Source: an uncultured Nitrospira sp.
GTDB taxonomy: Bacteria; Nitrospirota; Nitrospiria; Nitrospirales; Nitrospiraceae
NCBI GenBank assembly: GCA_946479785.1
Contig: CAMLHQ010000032.1
Location: forward strand, 1-35,749
Direction: 5' to 3'
Length of the DNA: 35,749 nt
Position numbers and translations under genes: made by a program. Below, in pieces: positions 1-7,855 of this stretch (the first letter of the stretch is position 1; each line of letters opens with the position of its first letter). Below the pieces are notes generated by a model. The model was given only the letters and a program-made list of their open reading frames with translations, was not told where the DNA came from and ran no database searches.

Positions 1-794
1 TTCATCGGCGTCCCCGGTCCAAAGGCCGTCGTGGATTTATGGCAGGTCTCGCATCCCCCGGTCGTGGGAATGTGGCTCGCCGGCTTACCCAGCGCTGTCG
101 TCCCGTTATGGCAGCTCGCGCAGCCGGTGGTGATCCCGGTGTGGTTATAGCCGCTACTTACGAGAGCCACCCAGCTGACCCCCATCTTGTGGCAGCTGTC
201 GCACGAAGCCGTAGTAACCATGTGCCCGGCCGGTTTGCCCCGCGCCTGGACTCCGTTGTGACACGTGGCACAGGTGCCGGGAGCCACGCCAAGATGTTTA
301 AAGGACGCACCGACCCACGACACAGTTCGATGGCAACTATCGCAGGCCATGCTGGTGGGTATATGAGTGGCGGGTTTCCCTTGGACTGTACTGTTGTTGT
401 GACATTTCGCGCAGCTTCCAGGAGCCACGCCGTTATGCGTAAAGAAGGCCGGTTTCCAATTGGTCGTGCGGTGACAACTGCTGCAGTTCACCGTAGTCGG
501 CAAGTGATTGGCTGGCTTGAACGTGGACACGACTCGTCCGCCGGGTGAATGGCATTGGAAACATTGGTTGGGCGTCCCGCGGAACAGGCCTTGTAAGTGG
601 CAGCGTTCGCATCTGACTTGAGCATGCCCGCCGGTCAACGGAAACCCTGAGGTGCCGTGATCGAATTCAATGTCTGAACGAATCTGAGATTCCACAGGGC
701 TTGGCATCGCCGAGGCCAGACAGAGGACGAGCGCTGCGAGCATCGTTCGCATGATGGATCGTCTCTTCGTCTGAACTGTCCTGCTCACAGCCAT
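1..794 (-). CDS. Multihaem cytochrome c, 3' end cut by the window edge
   Basis: Reading the minus strand from an ATG at 794 gives 264 codons open to the window edge. After a basic N-terminus and a hydrophobic stretch (about residues 15-32, signal-peptide-like, ending near SAMPSPVES) there are nine CXXCH haem sites: CERCH, CFQCH, CSSCH, CAKCH, CDSCH, CATCH, CDSCH, CASCH and CETCH. The second half alternates CXXCH-N-x-GKPAxHIPT with CxxCHK, a spacing seen in periplasmic multihaem cytochromes of metal-reducing and nitrifying bacteria. The role is periplasmic electron transfer; the partner is unknown. An internal ATG at codon 15 could be the true start and gives a more typical signal peptide. The gene diverges from the cytochrome b/24-haem unit and may share its regulatory region. 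Being 3'-truncated, its full haem count cannot be stated. Confidence 0.85.
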   Translation of the reverse strand, partial: MAVSRTVQTKRRSIMRTMLAALVLCLASAMPSPVESQIRSDIEFDHGTSGFPLTGGHAQVRCERCHLQGLFRGTPNQCFQCHSPGGRVVSTFKPANHLPTTVNCSSCHRTTNWKPAFFTHNGVAPGSCAKCHNNSTVQGKPATHIPTSMACDSCHRTVSWVGASFKHLGVAPGTCATCHNGVQARGKPAGHMVTTASCDSCHKMGVSWVALVSSGYNHTGITTGCASCHNGTTALGKPASHIPTTGGCETCHKSTTAFGPGTPM

Positions 795-858
795 CGGTGT
801 CCTACCCGTTGCAATCCCTTCTGAGCGAATATAGCCCGATTCTTGCCCCGCAGCGTTC

Positions 859-876
859 TTGGGAATATAATCCCAA
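859..876. promoter_or_regulatory. Palindromic operator or enhancer site 1 (TTGGGA-N6-TCCCAA)
   Basis: The six-base arms TTGGGA and TCCCAA are perfect inverted repeats around a six-base AT-rich spacer. The TGGGA-N6-TCCCA core recurs at 906 and 1073 in the same intergenic region, which argues for a dimeric regulator binding site rather than chance. The centre is about 260 bp upstream of the predicted sigma-54 start, a normal distance for an activator (bEBP) enhancer site. Confidence 0.6.
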
Positions 877-905
877 CGCAGGAGCGGGATCCTATCGCTG
901 AAGAA

Positions 906-921
906 TGGGAAATCTCTCCCA
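906..921. promoter_or_regulatory. Palindromic operator or enhancer site 2 (TGGGA-N6-TCCCA)
   Basis: This is a perfect five-base inverted repeat with the same arm sequence and the same six-base spacer as the sites at 859 and 1073. Its centre is 46 bp from that of site 1, and such closely spaced pairs are typical of enhancer-binding proteins that oligomerise. Confidence 0.55.
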
Positions 922-1072
922 AAACATTTCCGACTCGCAATTCGCGTACCCTTCCGGTCAATACCTAAATCCGTGATTCTATGACCTTTTGGATGCTGCC
1001 CGATGACACATTTGTCCGGAAGAATCGACCAGGCGGGTGCAATAGTGTAGGGTGCAGCGGACACAGATTACG

Positions 1073-1092
1073 TTTGGGAACAGTGTCCCAAA
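1073..1092. promoter_or_regulatory. Palindromic operator or enhancer site 3 (TTTGGGA-N6-TCCCAAA)
   Basis: This is the most extended of the three palindromes, with seven-base perfect arms. It lies just upstream of the -24 element of the predicted sigma-54 promoter, centred about 44 bp before the expected start. That is close for a sigma-54 enhancer, so this copy could equally be a repressor or autoregulatory site. Confidence 0.6.
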
Positions 1093-1099
1093 TGGTAAA

Positions 1100-1115
1100 T
1101 GGTCGAAATCTTGCA
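1100..1115 (+). promoter_or_regulatory. Sigma-54 (-24/-12) promoter
   Basis: The sequence TGG-N9-TTGCA has the invariant GG (1101-1102) and GC (1113-1114) separated by exactly ten bases, with the TTGCA form of the -12 element. The -24 half (TGGTCG) matches the TGGCAC consensus less well. The start would fall near 1126, leaving a leader of roughly 75 nt before the cytochrome b gene. The three upstream palindromes supply plausible activator sites, which sigma-54 promoters require. Confidence 0.6.
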
Positions 1116-1202
1116 GTGCGAACGTAATTTGTACAGGCGCGGGAATTGCCTAAAAGAACGGTGTGACGAAGTGGGGGGTTCTCGCGCTTGAGAGGAGACC
1201 CG

Positions 1203-2111
1203 GTGGCATCGGCTCAGGTCATTGCGGAAGAGAGAAAGAGGATTTTTACAAAACCGACCCAGCCATCCGATCGGATGGTGGAGGCACCCGCTTCATCATT
1301 CGTCAGTCTGCTGGGCACCCTCGTCATGGCGTGTCTAGTAACGTGGGCTGCCTATACGGTTGCATACGGAAAATATTACACACCCCGCTCTAACTTCGGC
1401 TTTTACTTGGGCGTCGTCGGGACACTCATGATGCTGGCCCTCCTCGCCTATCCCCTTCGCAAACGAGTGCGTTGGATGCAGCGGTGGGGCGCACTAAAGC
1501 ACTGGTTTCGCGTCCATATGTGGCTGGGGATTCTTGGTCCCACGTTGGTTTTGTTCCATTCGACTTTTCATATCCGCTCGACCAATGCGGCGGTCGCCCT
1601 ATTTAGTATGTTGTTCGTCGTTGCCAGCGGCATGATCGGCCGATTTGTGTACACCCAAATTCACTATGGCCTCTACGGGCGGCGGGCTACGCTGGAGAAA
1701 ATTCAGGAAGAATGGCTCAGTCATGCCGACGAGGCGAGATCGCGACTGCATTTTGCTCCTCAGATCGAGCGATGGGTGCGGTCGTTCGAGTTCAACGCGC
1801 TGGAGCGTGAACGCGTGTTTCCGATGAGTCTGTTGCACTTTGTCTGGTTGGGGCTCCAGAGGCGCTGGGTGACGTTCAGATGCACGAGACGATTGCGTCA
1901 AATCTGGCGCCTCGATTCGAGTCCATCTGTGCGAAAGGGCGTGTCCACCGCGTATCCGTTGATTCCTTCCTATTTGCGAGAAGTGCAACGTGTCGCGCAA
2001 TTCAGCGCATACGAACGGCTGTTTTCACTCTGGCACGTGCTGCATGTGCCGCTGATCTATCTCTTGGCCGCAAGCACCATCTTCCACATTCTCGCGGTCT
2101 ACATGTACTGA
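1203..2111 (+). CDS. Five-helix membrane cytochrome b, ferric-reductase-like
   Basis: A 302-residue integral membrane protein. Hydrophobic helices lie at about 33-55, 65-85, 104-123, 128-150 and 279-300, with a basic cytoplasmic-type loop between the last two. Histidines at 105, 119 and 123 in helix 3 and at 278, 281 and 295 around the last helix are suitably placed to ligate b-type haems. The pattern resembles ferric-reductase-like or cytochrome b561-type proteins, but I cannot name a family firmly. GTG at 1203 is chosen because AGAGGAG precedes it by five bases; an in-frame TTG at 1188 has no ribosome site. It is the first gene after the sigma-54 promoter, 13 bp before the 24-haem cytochrome. 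It probably passes electrons between the membrane quinone pool and that protein. Confidence 0.75.
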   Translation: MASAQVIAEERKRIFTKPTQPSDRMVEAPASSFVSLLGTLVMACLVTWAAYTVAYGKYYTPRSNFGFYLGVVGTLMMLALLAYPLRKRVRWMQRWGALKHWFRVHMWLGILGPTLVLFHSTFHIRSTNAAVALFSMLFVVASGMIGRFVYTQIHYGLYGRRATLEKIQEEWLSHADEARSRLHFAPQIERWVRSFEFNALERERVFPMSLLHFVWLGLQRRWVTFRCTRRLRQIWRLDSSPSVRKGVSTAYPLIPSYLREVQRVAQFSAYERLFSLWHVLHVPLIYLLAASTIFHILAVYMY

Positions 2112-2124
2112 ACCCCTTTGTATC

Positions 2125-3912
2125 GTGCGATCTCCAAAACATTACCTGGCATTGGTCTTCGCCGCGGCCCTGCCCTTCTTTCCCTCTCCAATCCGAGCCG
2201 ACAATGTTGAAACGGCGTTGATGCCGGGCCAAGTCATCGAGGGCCATGCCAAATGGGAGGACGATTGCTCCAAGTGCCATAAGCGATTCGACAAGTCCGC
2301 TCAGCCGCTGCTCTGCCTCGACTGCCACAAAGACGTGCGCAAGGACGTCGAGGGAAAACAAGGGTTTCACGGCCGTTTCAAAGAACAACGTGCATGCAAA
2401 GAGTGCCATACGGAACATAAGGGCCGCATCGAAAACATCGCCCCCATCACCGAACAAACGTTCGACCATGCGCAAACCGATTTTGTCCTTCGCGGCGCCC
2501 ACGCGAATCCCAAGAAGGTGGAATGTAAGGCCTGCCATACGCTCAAGGCCAAATACAGAAACGCTCCCTCATCCTGTTACGCCTGCCACAAAAAAGACGA
2601 TAAACATAAGGGCCGTGCGGGAGAAGCCTGCACGGATTGCCACACCGAGACTAACTGGAAGGAGATCCGGTTCAATCACGACAAGACCCGTTATAAGTTG
2701 CGGAACAAACATATCGAGGTGCCCTGTAAGGACTGCCACGCGAACGACCGTTACAAAGAGACGCCGATGGACTGCTACTCCTGCCACAAGAAAGACGACA
2801 AGCACAAAGGGCAGGAGGGAACAAAGTGTGAGGAATGCCACGACGACCGCTCATGGAAGAAGACGCCGTTCGATCATAATAAATCCCGGTTTCCGCTGCT
2901 AGGGAAGCATGACGCAGTGGAGTGCAAGAAATGCCACATCACACCGGCCTTCAAAGATGCGCCGATGGACTGTTATTCCTGTCATAAGAAGGACGACAAA
3001 CATAAAGGCAGCTATGGAGAGAAGTGTGAGACGTGCCACGCGGAACGTGACTGGAAAACCATTACCTTCGATCACACGCTGCACACAAAGTACCCGTTAT
3101 TTGGACGGCACATCGGGGTGAAGTGTGGATCGTGCCACAAAGGACATTTATATAAAGACAAGACGCCGCTCGATTGCTACGCCTGTCACAAGAAAGACGA
3201 TATCCACAAAGGTCGCTATAGCGAGAAATGCGTCAGCTGCCACACTGAACGGGATTGGAAGGCCATGCTGTTCGAGCATGACCGAGATACCACATACCCA
3301 CTAAAGGGGTATCATCGCAAGACAAAGTGCGACAGCTGCCATAAGGGGCAGCTGCACAGGGACAAGACGCCAACGGATTGCTATGCCTGTCATAAGAAGG
3401 ATGACATCCATCATTTTAATTTCAGCGAGAAGTGTGAAAGGTGTCACGGCGAATCCAATTGGAAGGAGCTGACGTTCGATCACGACAGAGATACCAAGTA
3501 TCCGCTCCTCGGCAAACATCGTCTTACGACCTGCGAAAACTGCCACATGGGGCGACTATATAGGGACAAGGCACCGACGGGATGCTACACCTGTCACAAG
3601 AAAGACGATGTCCATAAGCGCCGCCTTGGAACCAAATGCGAAGAGTGTCACAATACGAGGGACTGGAAGATTTGGGACTTCGATCACGACATTCGAACCA
3701 CGTTCAAGCTCGACGGCGGACACAAGGGGATCAGTTGTTATGATTGCCACCGGCAACCGATGGGAGACAAGGTGACGGCACCGAGCACCTGTGCCGGCTG
3801 TCACAAGGAAGACGACAAGCACGAGGGTGTGCTAGGGCCCCAGTGCGAGCGCTGTCATGAGACTTCCGCGTGGAAGACGATCAAACGGGGTGCAGGGATG
3901 TTGCGTCGATGA
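2125..3912 (+). CDS. 24-haem secreted cytochrome c with seven triheme repeats
   Basis: A 595-residue protein with a signal peptide (about 1-25, cleavage near IRA/DN). It has 24 CXXCH sites: three in the N-terminal 96 residues, then seven repeats of 66-70 residues starting at F113, F183, F249, F315, F383, F451 and F519. Each repeat reads FDHxxxTxYPLxGxH, CxxCH, CYxCHKKDDxHKG, CxxCH, then a W-K pair. The many conserved extra histidines (FDH, GKH, KH) are good candidates for distal haem ligands. It should be a rod-like periplasmic or surface electron conduit. The start is GTG at 2125, 13 bp after the cytochrome b stop. No CXXCH is broken in any repeat, so the expansion appears to be under selection. 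Confidence 0.9.
   Translation: MRSPKHYLALVFAAALPFFPSPIRADNVETALMPGQVIEGHAKWEDDCSKCHKRFDKSAQPLLCLDCHKDVRKDVEGKQGFHGRFKEQRACKECHTEHKGRIENIAPITEQTFDHAQTDFVLRGAHANPKKVECKACHTLKAKYRNAPSSCYACHKKDDKHKGRAGEACTDCHTETNWKEIRFNHDKTRYKLRNKHIEVPCKDCHANDRYKETPMDCYSCHKKDDKHKGQEGTKCEECHDDRSWKKTPFDHNKSRFPLLGKHDAVECKKCHITPAFKDAPMDCYSCHKKDDKHKGSYGEKCETCHAERDWKTITFDHTLHTKYPLFGRHIGVKCGSCHKGHLYKDKTPLDCYACHKKDDIHKGRYSEKCVSCHTERDWKAMLFEHDRDTTYPLKGYHRKTKCDSCHKGQLHRDKTPTDCYACHKKDDIHHFNFSEKCERCHGESNWKELTFDHDRDTKYPLLGKHRLTTCENCHMGRLYRDKAPTGCYTCHKKDDVHKRRLGTKCEECHNTRDWKIWDFDHDIRTTFKLDGGHKGISCYDCHRQPMGDKVTAPSTCAGCHKEDDKHEGVLGPQCERCHETSAWKTIKRGAGMLRR
2461..3882 (+). repeat. Seven-copy tandem repeat of about 204 bp inside the 24-haem gene
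   Basis: The seven triheme protein units are encoded by imperfect tandem DNA repeats of roughly 198-210 bp. The segments encoding CYxCHKKDD are the most conserved at nucleotide level. Copies have diverged in codon use, so the array is old rather than a recent slippage product. Confidence 0.75.
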
Positions 3913-3927
3913 CGAGCGCGATGGACG

Positions 3928-5544
3928 ATGCCCGGGACAGCTCCTAGATACATGATGCGGTCGCACAAATCGGGATATCCAAGCAGTATCAGCCATATTC
4001 TCAAGCCACTTGCCGCTGTCCTGGTCGTCTTTGTCCTCTATCAGACTTGGATCAAGCCGACCTTTTTGAGATCGCCTGCCCCGCCCCCGTCGTCTCCTGA
4101 CGCGCCCTCTCTGGACTTGGCGATTCCGCTTGAAGAGTCTGGCGGATCCGTCTTCATCCCTCGCATCAGAGTCATCGATCCCGGGGAAGCGCCCACCCCC
4201 ACACTCGGCCTGATCCGGGACGAGCTGGAAAAGGGCAATGTACGGCAGGTCGAAACGGCTCTCAAGAAACGGTTAAAGACGACGCCGGCAAAAGCGAGGG
4301 AGCGTGAATATGTGGCAGCGCTCTGGAATAATCTGGGGATTCAGCAGGAACGATACGGTGGAGTCGCGCTCTCGGTACACGCCTTCAAAGAAGCGGTCGG
4401 GCTTGCTCCTCGCAATCCCACGGCTCACTTGAATTTGACGCAGGCCTACTGGGAGCTCCGCCATCCGGCGATGACGCCGCAGTTTCTGGAAACCGTGATC
4501 CGGCTCGCTCCAGAGGAACCATTTCCCCACCTGGCCCTAGCCGACCTTCTTCTCAATAAAGGGCAAGTGACAGTGGCCGCAACTCATCTGAACCTGGCAA
4601 GAAAGGGAGCGGAACTGGATCCCGGCATCATTTCCTATCTGCGGAAGCTCACAGCCAGAGCAGACACGCTGACGACCAAAGATCGTTCGACTGTCACCGT
4701 CGCGTCCTCCCCCAAACCCACTGCGCTCCAGCCTTCTCCACCGATTCCAACTCCAAAGGAACCAGTACAGGCTCCGTCCGCAAACGTCGCAACGCCAACG
4801 GCTCCGGCTCGAGCCAAACCGCCGGAGGACTCTCCACGGGCTCGCCCTTCTTCGGGTACCGCCCATTTCCTCGTTCGGTATGATGGGCAGCCGGATGACG
4901 GCGCCTGGACGCGTATGCGCGCCATCCTCGAGTACGCCTTTGACGAAATCACTCCGAAGTTCGGCCATGTCCCCATAAAGCCCTTCACGGTCGTTCTGCA
5001 CAGCAGTCACAAATTTGCGGGGGCCGCCGGGATTCCTCTATGGGCCGACAGCTTGTTCGACCATGCATCGGGCGTCATCCATATTCCCGTGCAGGACGCC
5101 TTGGAGGACCTGGCCTTGTTCAGCCGCATCGTACGCCATGAATTGGTCCACGCGTTGCTCTTTGATTATTTGAAGGGGCAGAGTGCCGCTCTTCCTACCT
5201 GGCTCATCGAGGGGCTCGTCATCCAACTAGCCGAGGATCCATGGCCTGGCGTGGAAGAAGCGAAGGTGAGTGCAACAGGACTTATCCCGTTGTCGTCGTT
5301 GCAAGGACCGTGGAAACAGCTGTCACCGGAATCGATCCCGATCGCATATCTGGAGGCAAGTTCGGCGGTCCAACATCTCATGGACCAGTACAGCATGTAC
5401 AACGTGCGGCATCTGATGACGCTTGTGAGGACCGGACAATCGCTAGATGCCGCCATGCTTCAGAAGCTGTCGGTTTCGTATGAGCGGTTTTATCGCCAAT
5501 GGGAGCAGGACTTTCGGTCATCTTTGGGTTCCAGAACATCTTAG
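3928..5544 (+). CDS. Membrane-anchored TPR protein with M1-like zinc peptidase domain
   Basis: A 538-residue protein. There is one N-terminal membrane helix (about 21-42), then TPR-like helices (about 125-235), a Pro/Ala-rich linker (about 250-310), and a C-terminal domain with HELVH (404-408) and E428 in WLIEG. HExxH with a glutamate 24 residues after the first His is the gluzincin (peptidase MA) zinc site, so catalysis looks intact. The domain faces the periplasm if the helix is a signal anchor. ATG at 3928 is 15 bp after the 24-haem gene, suggesting co-expression. It may process or assemble an exported partner, but the substrate is unknown. The 3' end overlaps the convergent flavoprotein gene by 27 bp. 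Confidence 0.8.
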   Translation: MPGTAPRYMMRSHKSGYPSSISHILKPLAAVLVVFVLYQTWIKPTFLRSPAPPPSSPDAPSLDLAIPLEESGGSVFIPRIRVIDPGEAPTPTLGLIRDELEKGNVRQVETALKKRLKTTPAKAREREYVAALWNNLGIQQERYGGVALSVHAFKEAVGLAPRNPTAHLNLTQAYWELRHPAMTPQFLETVIRLAPEEPFPHLALADLLLNKGQVTVAATHLNLARKGAELDPGIISYLRKLTARADTLTTKDRSTVTVASSPKPTALQPSPPIPTPKEPVQAPSANVATPTAPARAKPPEDSPRARPSSGTAHFLVRYDGQPDDGAWTRMRAILEYAFDEITPKFGHVPIKPFTVVLHSSHKFAGAAGIPLWADSLFDHASGVIHIPVQDALEDLALFSRIVRHELVHALLFDYLKGQSAALPTWLIEGLVIQLAEDPWPGVEEAKVSATGLIPLSSLQGPWKQLSPESIPIAYLEASSAVQHLMDQYSMYNVRHLMTLVRTGQSLDAAMLQKLSVSYERFYRQWEQDFRSSLGSRTS

Positions 5545-6783
5545 CCTGGCCACCGCTCGCCCTGCCAGAAATCCCGTGGCCCAGGCCCATTGGAAGTTAA
5601 AGCCGCCGATGCGTCCGTCGCAGTCGAGAATCTCGCCCACAAGATATAAGCCCGGCACCAGCTTTGATTCCATCGTTCGGAAGTTGACCTCTTCAAGCGG
5701 AACCCCGCCGGCTGTCACCTCCGCATAGTTCCAGCCACGATCAGTCGTGACCGGCAACGGCAACTTGGTGAGCGCGACGAGCAGACGGTCTCGCTCAACC
5801 CGCGGCACTTGTGCGATGGCTCTCTGCGGATCGCAGTCGACATGCAGGCAAAGTGCCTCGCCGAACCGTTCCGGAACCACGAGCGCCAACGTGTTCGCCA
5901 GCGATCTCCGAGGATGGTGTCGGGTTTCTTCCGTGAACCACTGCCTCACCTGTTCCCTGGTCTGCTCCGGCAAAAAGTTCGCATAGACCTCGGCCTTGTC
6001 TCCATGCTCGCGAGCCAACGTCCAAAATCGGCTGACATCCATCACCACCGGACCGCTCATGCCGAAGTGGGTCCAGAGCAAACTCCCCTTTCGGGAATCG
6101 ACGGTCTTTCCGGCAACCGCCATCGTCAGTTCAACCTCATGCGAAAGGCCGGAGAGTGTCCGATGAAACATCGTGTCCTCCAGCATCAGCGGAACCAATG
6201 CCGGAACAGTGGGGGTCACCGAATGACCAAGTCGTCGAGCGAGCGAATAGCCGAATCCAGCGCTTCCCGATTTGGGAAGCGATCGTCCTCCGGTCGCAAG
6301 AATGACGTTCCTGGCTCTGATCGTTCCATGAGAATGCTGAACAGTGAAACCGCTATTCTCATCGCCCCGGTAATCGACGCTGGCAACCCGATAGCCGGGA
6401 TAAATGTCCACGCCCGACGCATGACAGCGGCTGATGAGTGCATCCAGAACCGTCCGGGCCTTATCGGTCGTTGGAAACATTTTCCCGGTTTCTTCCCGCT
6501 TCAGCCTCACACCCATCGAAGCAAACCAGTCGACGGTCTGCTCGACAGAAAACGCAGCCACTACGTTCTTGATAATGCGTCGATTCCCGAAGAAGTCGGC
6601 GGCAGTCACAGTCTCGTGCGTCACGTTGCACCGTCCTCCGCCTGAAACCAGAATCTTGGCACCGAGCGTTCTTACGGCGTCGAGCAACGCGATGCGCCGC
6701 TCGCCATCCTGCTCAGCGGAAAAAATCGCCGCGGCGAGGCCGGCCGCCCCCGCTCCGATGATGACAAGATCCGCCGAGTCCAT
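5518..6783 (-). CDS. BaiN/HI0933-family FAD-dependent oxidoreductase
   Basis: A 421-residue flavoprotein. The N-terminal dinucleotide-binding motif is GAGAAG (10-15), followed by the family signature GGGRCNVT (48-55). The C-terminal GLYLVGEILDCDGRIGG and FNFQWAWATG closes the FAD site. The family (HI0933, YhiN, BaiN) is cytoplasmic and broadly assigned to NAD(P)H-linked reduction; the substrate cannot be told from sequence. ATG at 6783 is preferred because the family N-terminus begins just before the GxGxxG motif; TTG at 6804 would add seven unlikely residues. No clear Shine-Dalgarno is visible. It is the last gene of the minus-strand block, separated from its upstream neighbour by the hairpin element at 6862-6982, and overlaps the convergent peptidase gene by 27 bp. 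Confidence 0.88.
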   Translation of the reverse strand: MDSADLVIIGAGAAGLAAAIFSAEQDGERRIALLDAVRTLGAKILVSGGGRCNVTHETVTAADFFGNRRIIKNVVAAFSVEQTVDWFASMGVRLKREETGKMFPTTDKARTVLDALISRCHASGVDIYPGYRVASVDYRGDENSGFTVQHSHGTIRARNVILATGGRSLPKSGSAGFGYSLARRLGHSVTPTVPALVPLMLEDTMFHRTLSGLSHEVELTMAVAGKTVDSRKGSLLWTHFGMSGPVVMDVSRFWTLAREHGDKAEVYANFLPEQTREQVRQWFTEETRHHPRRSLANTLALVVPERFGEALCLHVDCDPQRAIAQVPRVERDRLLVALTKLPLPVTTDRGWNYAEVTAGGVPLEEVNFRTMESKLVPGLYLVGEILDCDGRIGGFNFQWAWATGFLAGRAVARLRCSGTQR

Positions 6784-6861
6784 CGGGCGCACTATACACC
6801 ACAAACGATTTGACTGAGGGAAATGACATTCCTTGGAAAGCTATTGACGAAGCAGCAGTCG

Positions 6862-6982
6862 CAGGACGTTCAAAAAGGCCGTCCGGCGAGGCCGCAGCAA
6901 GAGAAGAGGAGGCGTACTCTGTGTCGTACGTGGGCCTCTGAGCGAGACGAGAACGAAGCTGGAGGCCATTTTCAACATCCTG
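6862..6982. repeat. 121-bp inverted-repeat (MITE/REP-like) element
   Basis: The outer 19-base arms (6862-6880 and 6964-6982) match in 16 of 19 positions as inverted repeats: CAGGA-x-GTT-x-AAAA-x-GGCC against its complement. Further imperfect pairing continues inward to a CGTAC/GTACG stem, so the whole element can fold into one long hairpin. It has no coding capacity. The right end abuts the stop codon of the USP gene (TAA, 6985-6983), so it could act as a 3' stabiliser or attenuator. From memory, near-identical sequences are scattered between genes in Nitrospira genomes; I could not check this. Only one copy is seen in this window. Confidence 0.7.
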
Positions 6983-7840
6983 TTATCGAACGACCAGCAC
7001 CGAACACGTCGCATGCTGCACGACTCTGGTCGACACGCTGCCGAGCAGAAAGCGCCCGATGGCGCCCAATCCTTTCGCGCCGGTCACGATGAGGTCGGCC
7101 TTGCGTTCCTGGGCAATATTCAATATCTCGTCCGCCGGATTGCCCAGCTTGGGTAACTGCTCCACAATATAGCCGGCTCGCGCAAGTTTGTTCGCGCACT
7201 CCTCGACCATGGCCTTCCCCGCCTCGCGGAGCTCCGGATATTTCAAGAACGGCATGATGTGCGCAACCGTGATCGTGATGGGTTCCTGATCCGGCACATC
7301 TTCCCAGGGCCTCATCGATCGCAGCAAGAACTGCACAGCCTTCTTTGACGGCGGCGATCCGTCGAGCGCCAGTACGACTTGCCGGATAGATCGCGGCGCC
7401 TCCTTGACCACCAGCACGGAGCAAGACACGTGATGGATCGCATGAGTGGAGATACTGCCCAGCATAAACCGATCCAACGCATCCAATCCACGCGAACCGA
7501 CCGCCACGAGTTGGATCCCTCGCTTGGCGGCCTTGATGATCGTAGCGGCCACCGGTCCGCGCTCCATTACCACCCGTCCGCTCAGCTGCAAGGACTTCAT
7601 CATTTCAATCGCCTCTTGTTTAGTTTTCTTCGCATGCGCTTCCAGCCGGGCGATTTCGGCTTTGAGATAGCGCTCTGTGCCAACCACGACAGGTTGTACG
7701 ACGAGCGGAGCGCGTAGGGCACCGATGTCCACGATGTGCAGCACCTTCACGGTCGGCGCCTGAGCCAACGGCAACTCCGACACCCACTCCAGCGCCCACT
7801 TCCCGTATTTCGATCCATCGGTTGCGACGAGAACATTCAT
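6983..7840 (-). CDS. Tandem universal stress protein (two Usp domains)
   Basis: A 285-residue cytoplasmic protein with two UspA domains. Each starts with a hydrophobic strand followed by DGS and ends with an ATP-binding G-x2-G-x9-G-S loop: GSRG...LGSIS in the first half, GAKG...LGSVS in the second. Both loops are intact, so nucleotide binding is likely. ATG at 7840 is preferred over the ATG nine bases upstream, because AAAGGA sits eight bases before it. The gene starts 15 bp after the phosphofructokinase stop and is probably in the same transcript. Usp proteins modulate survival and metabolism in response to energy state; the specific target is unknown. Confidence 0.88.
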   Translation of the reverse strand: MNVLVATDGSKYGKWALEWVSELPLAQAPTVKVLHIVDIGALRAPLVVQPVVVGTERYLKAEIARLEAHAKKTKQEAIEMMKSLQLSGRVVMERGPVAATIIKAAKRGIQLVAVGSRGLDALDRFMLGSISTHAIHHVSCSVLVVKEAPRSIRQVVLALDGSPPSKKAVQFLLRSMRPWEDVPDQEPITITVAHIMPFLKYPELREAGKAMVEECANKLARAGYIVEQLPKLGNPADEILNIAQERKADLIVTGAKGLGAIGRFLLGSVSTRVVQHATCSVLVVR

Positions 7841-7855
7841 GGCGTGCATCCTTTC

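Larger units (their letters stand above)
795..1202. other. 408-bp divergent regulatory region
   Basis: This is the only stretch over 300 bases without a gene. It separates the two divergent cytochrome units. It contains three matching palindromes and one sigma-54-type promoter pointing right, each listed separately. I see no convincing small gene here. No equally good sigma-54 motif was found for the leftward gene. Confidence 0.6.

Noticed and set aside
39..548. Plus-strand open frame of 169 codons at the left edge
   Set aside because: It is antisense to the multihaem cytochrome, whose regular CXXCH series on the minus strand is decisive.
2461..3882. Tandem repeats as a CRISPR array
   Set aside because: The repeats are about 204 bp, in frame, and encode haem-binding units.
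5809..6645. Plus-strand open frame of 278 codons
   Set aside because: Antisense to the BaiN-like flavoprotein, whose motifs are intact; a high-GC shadow frame.
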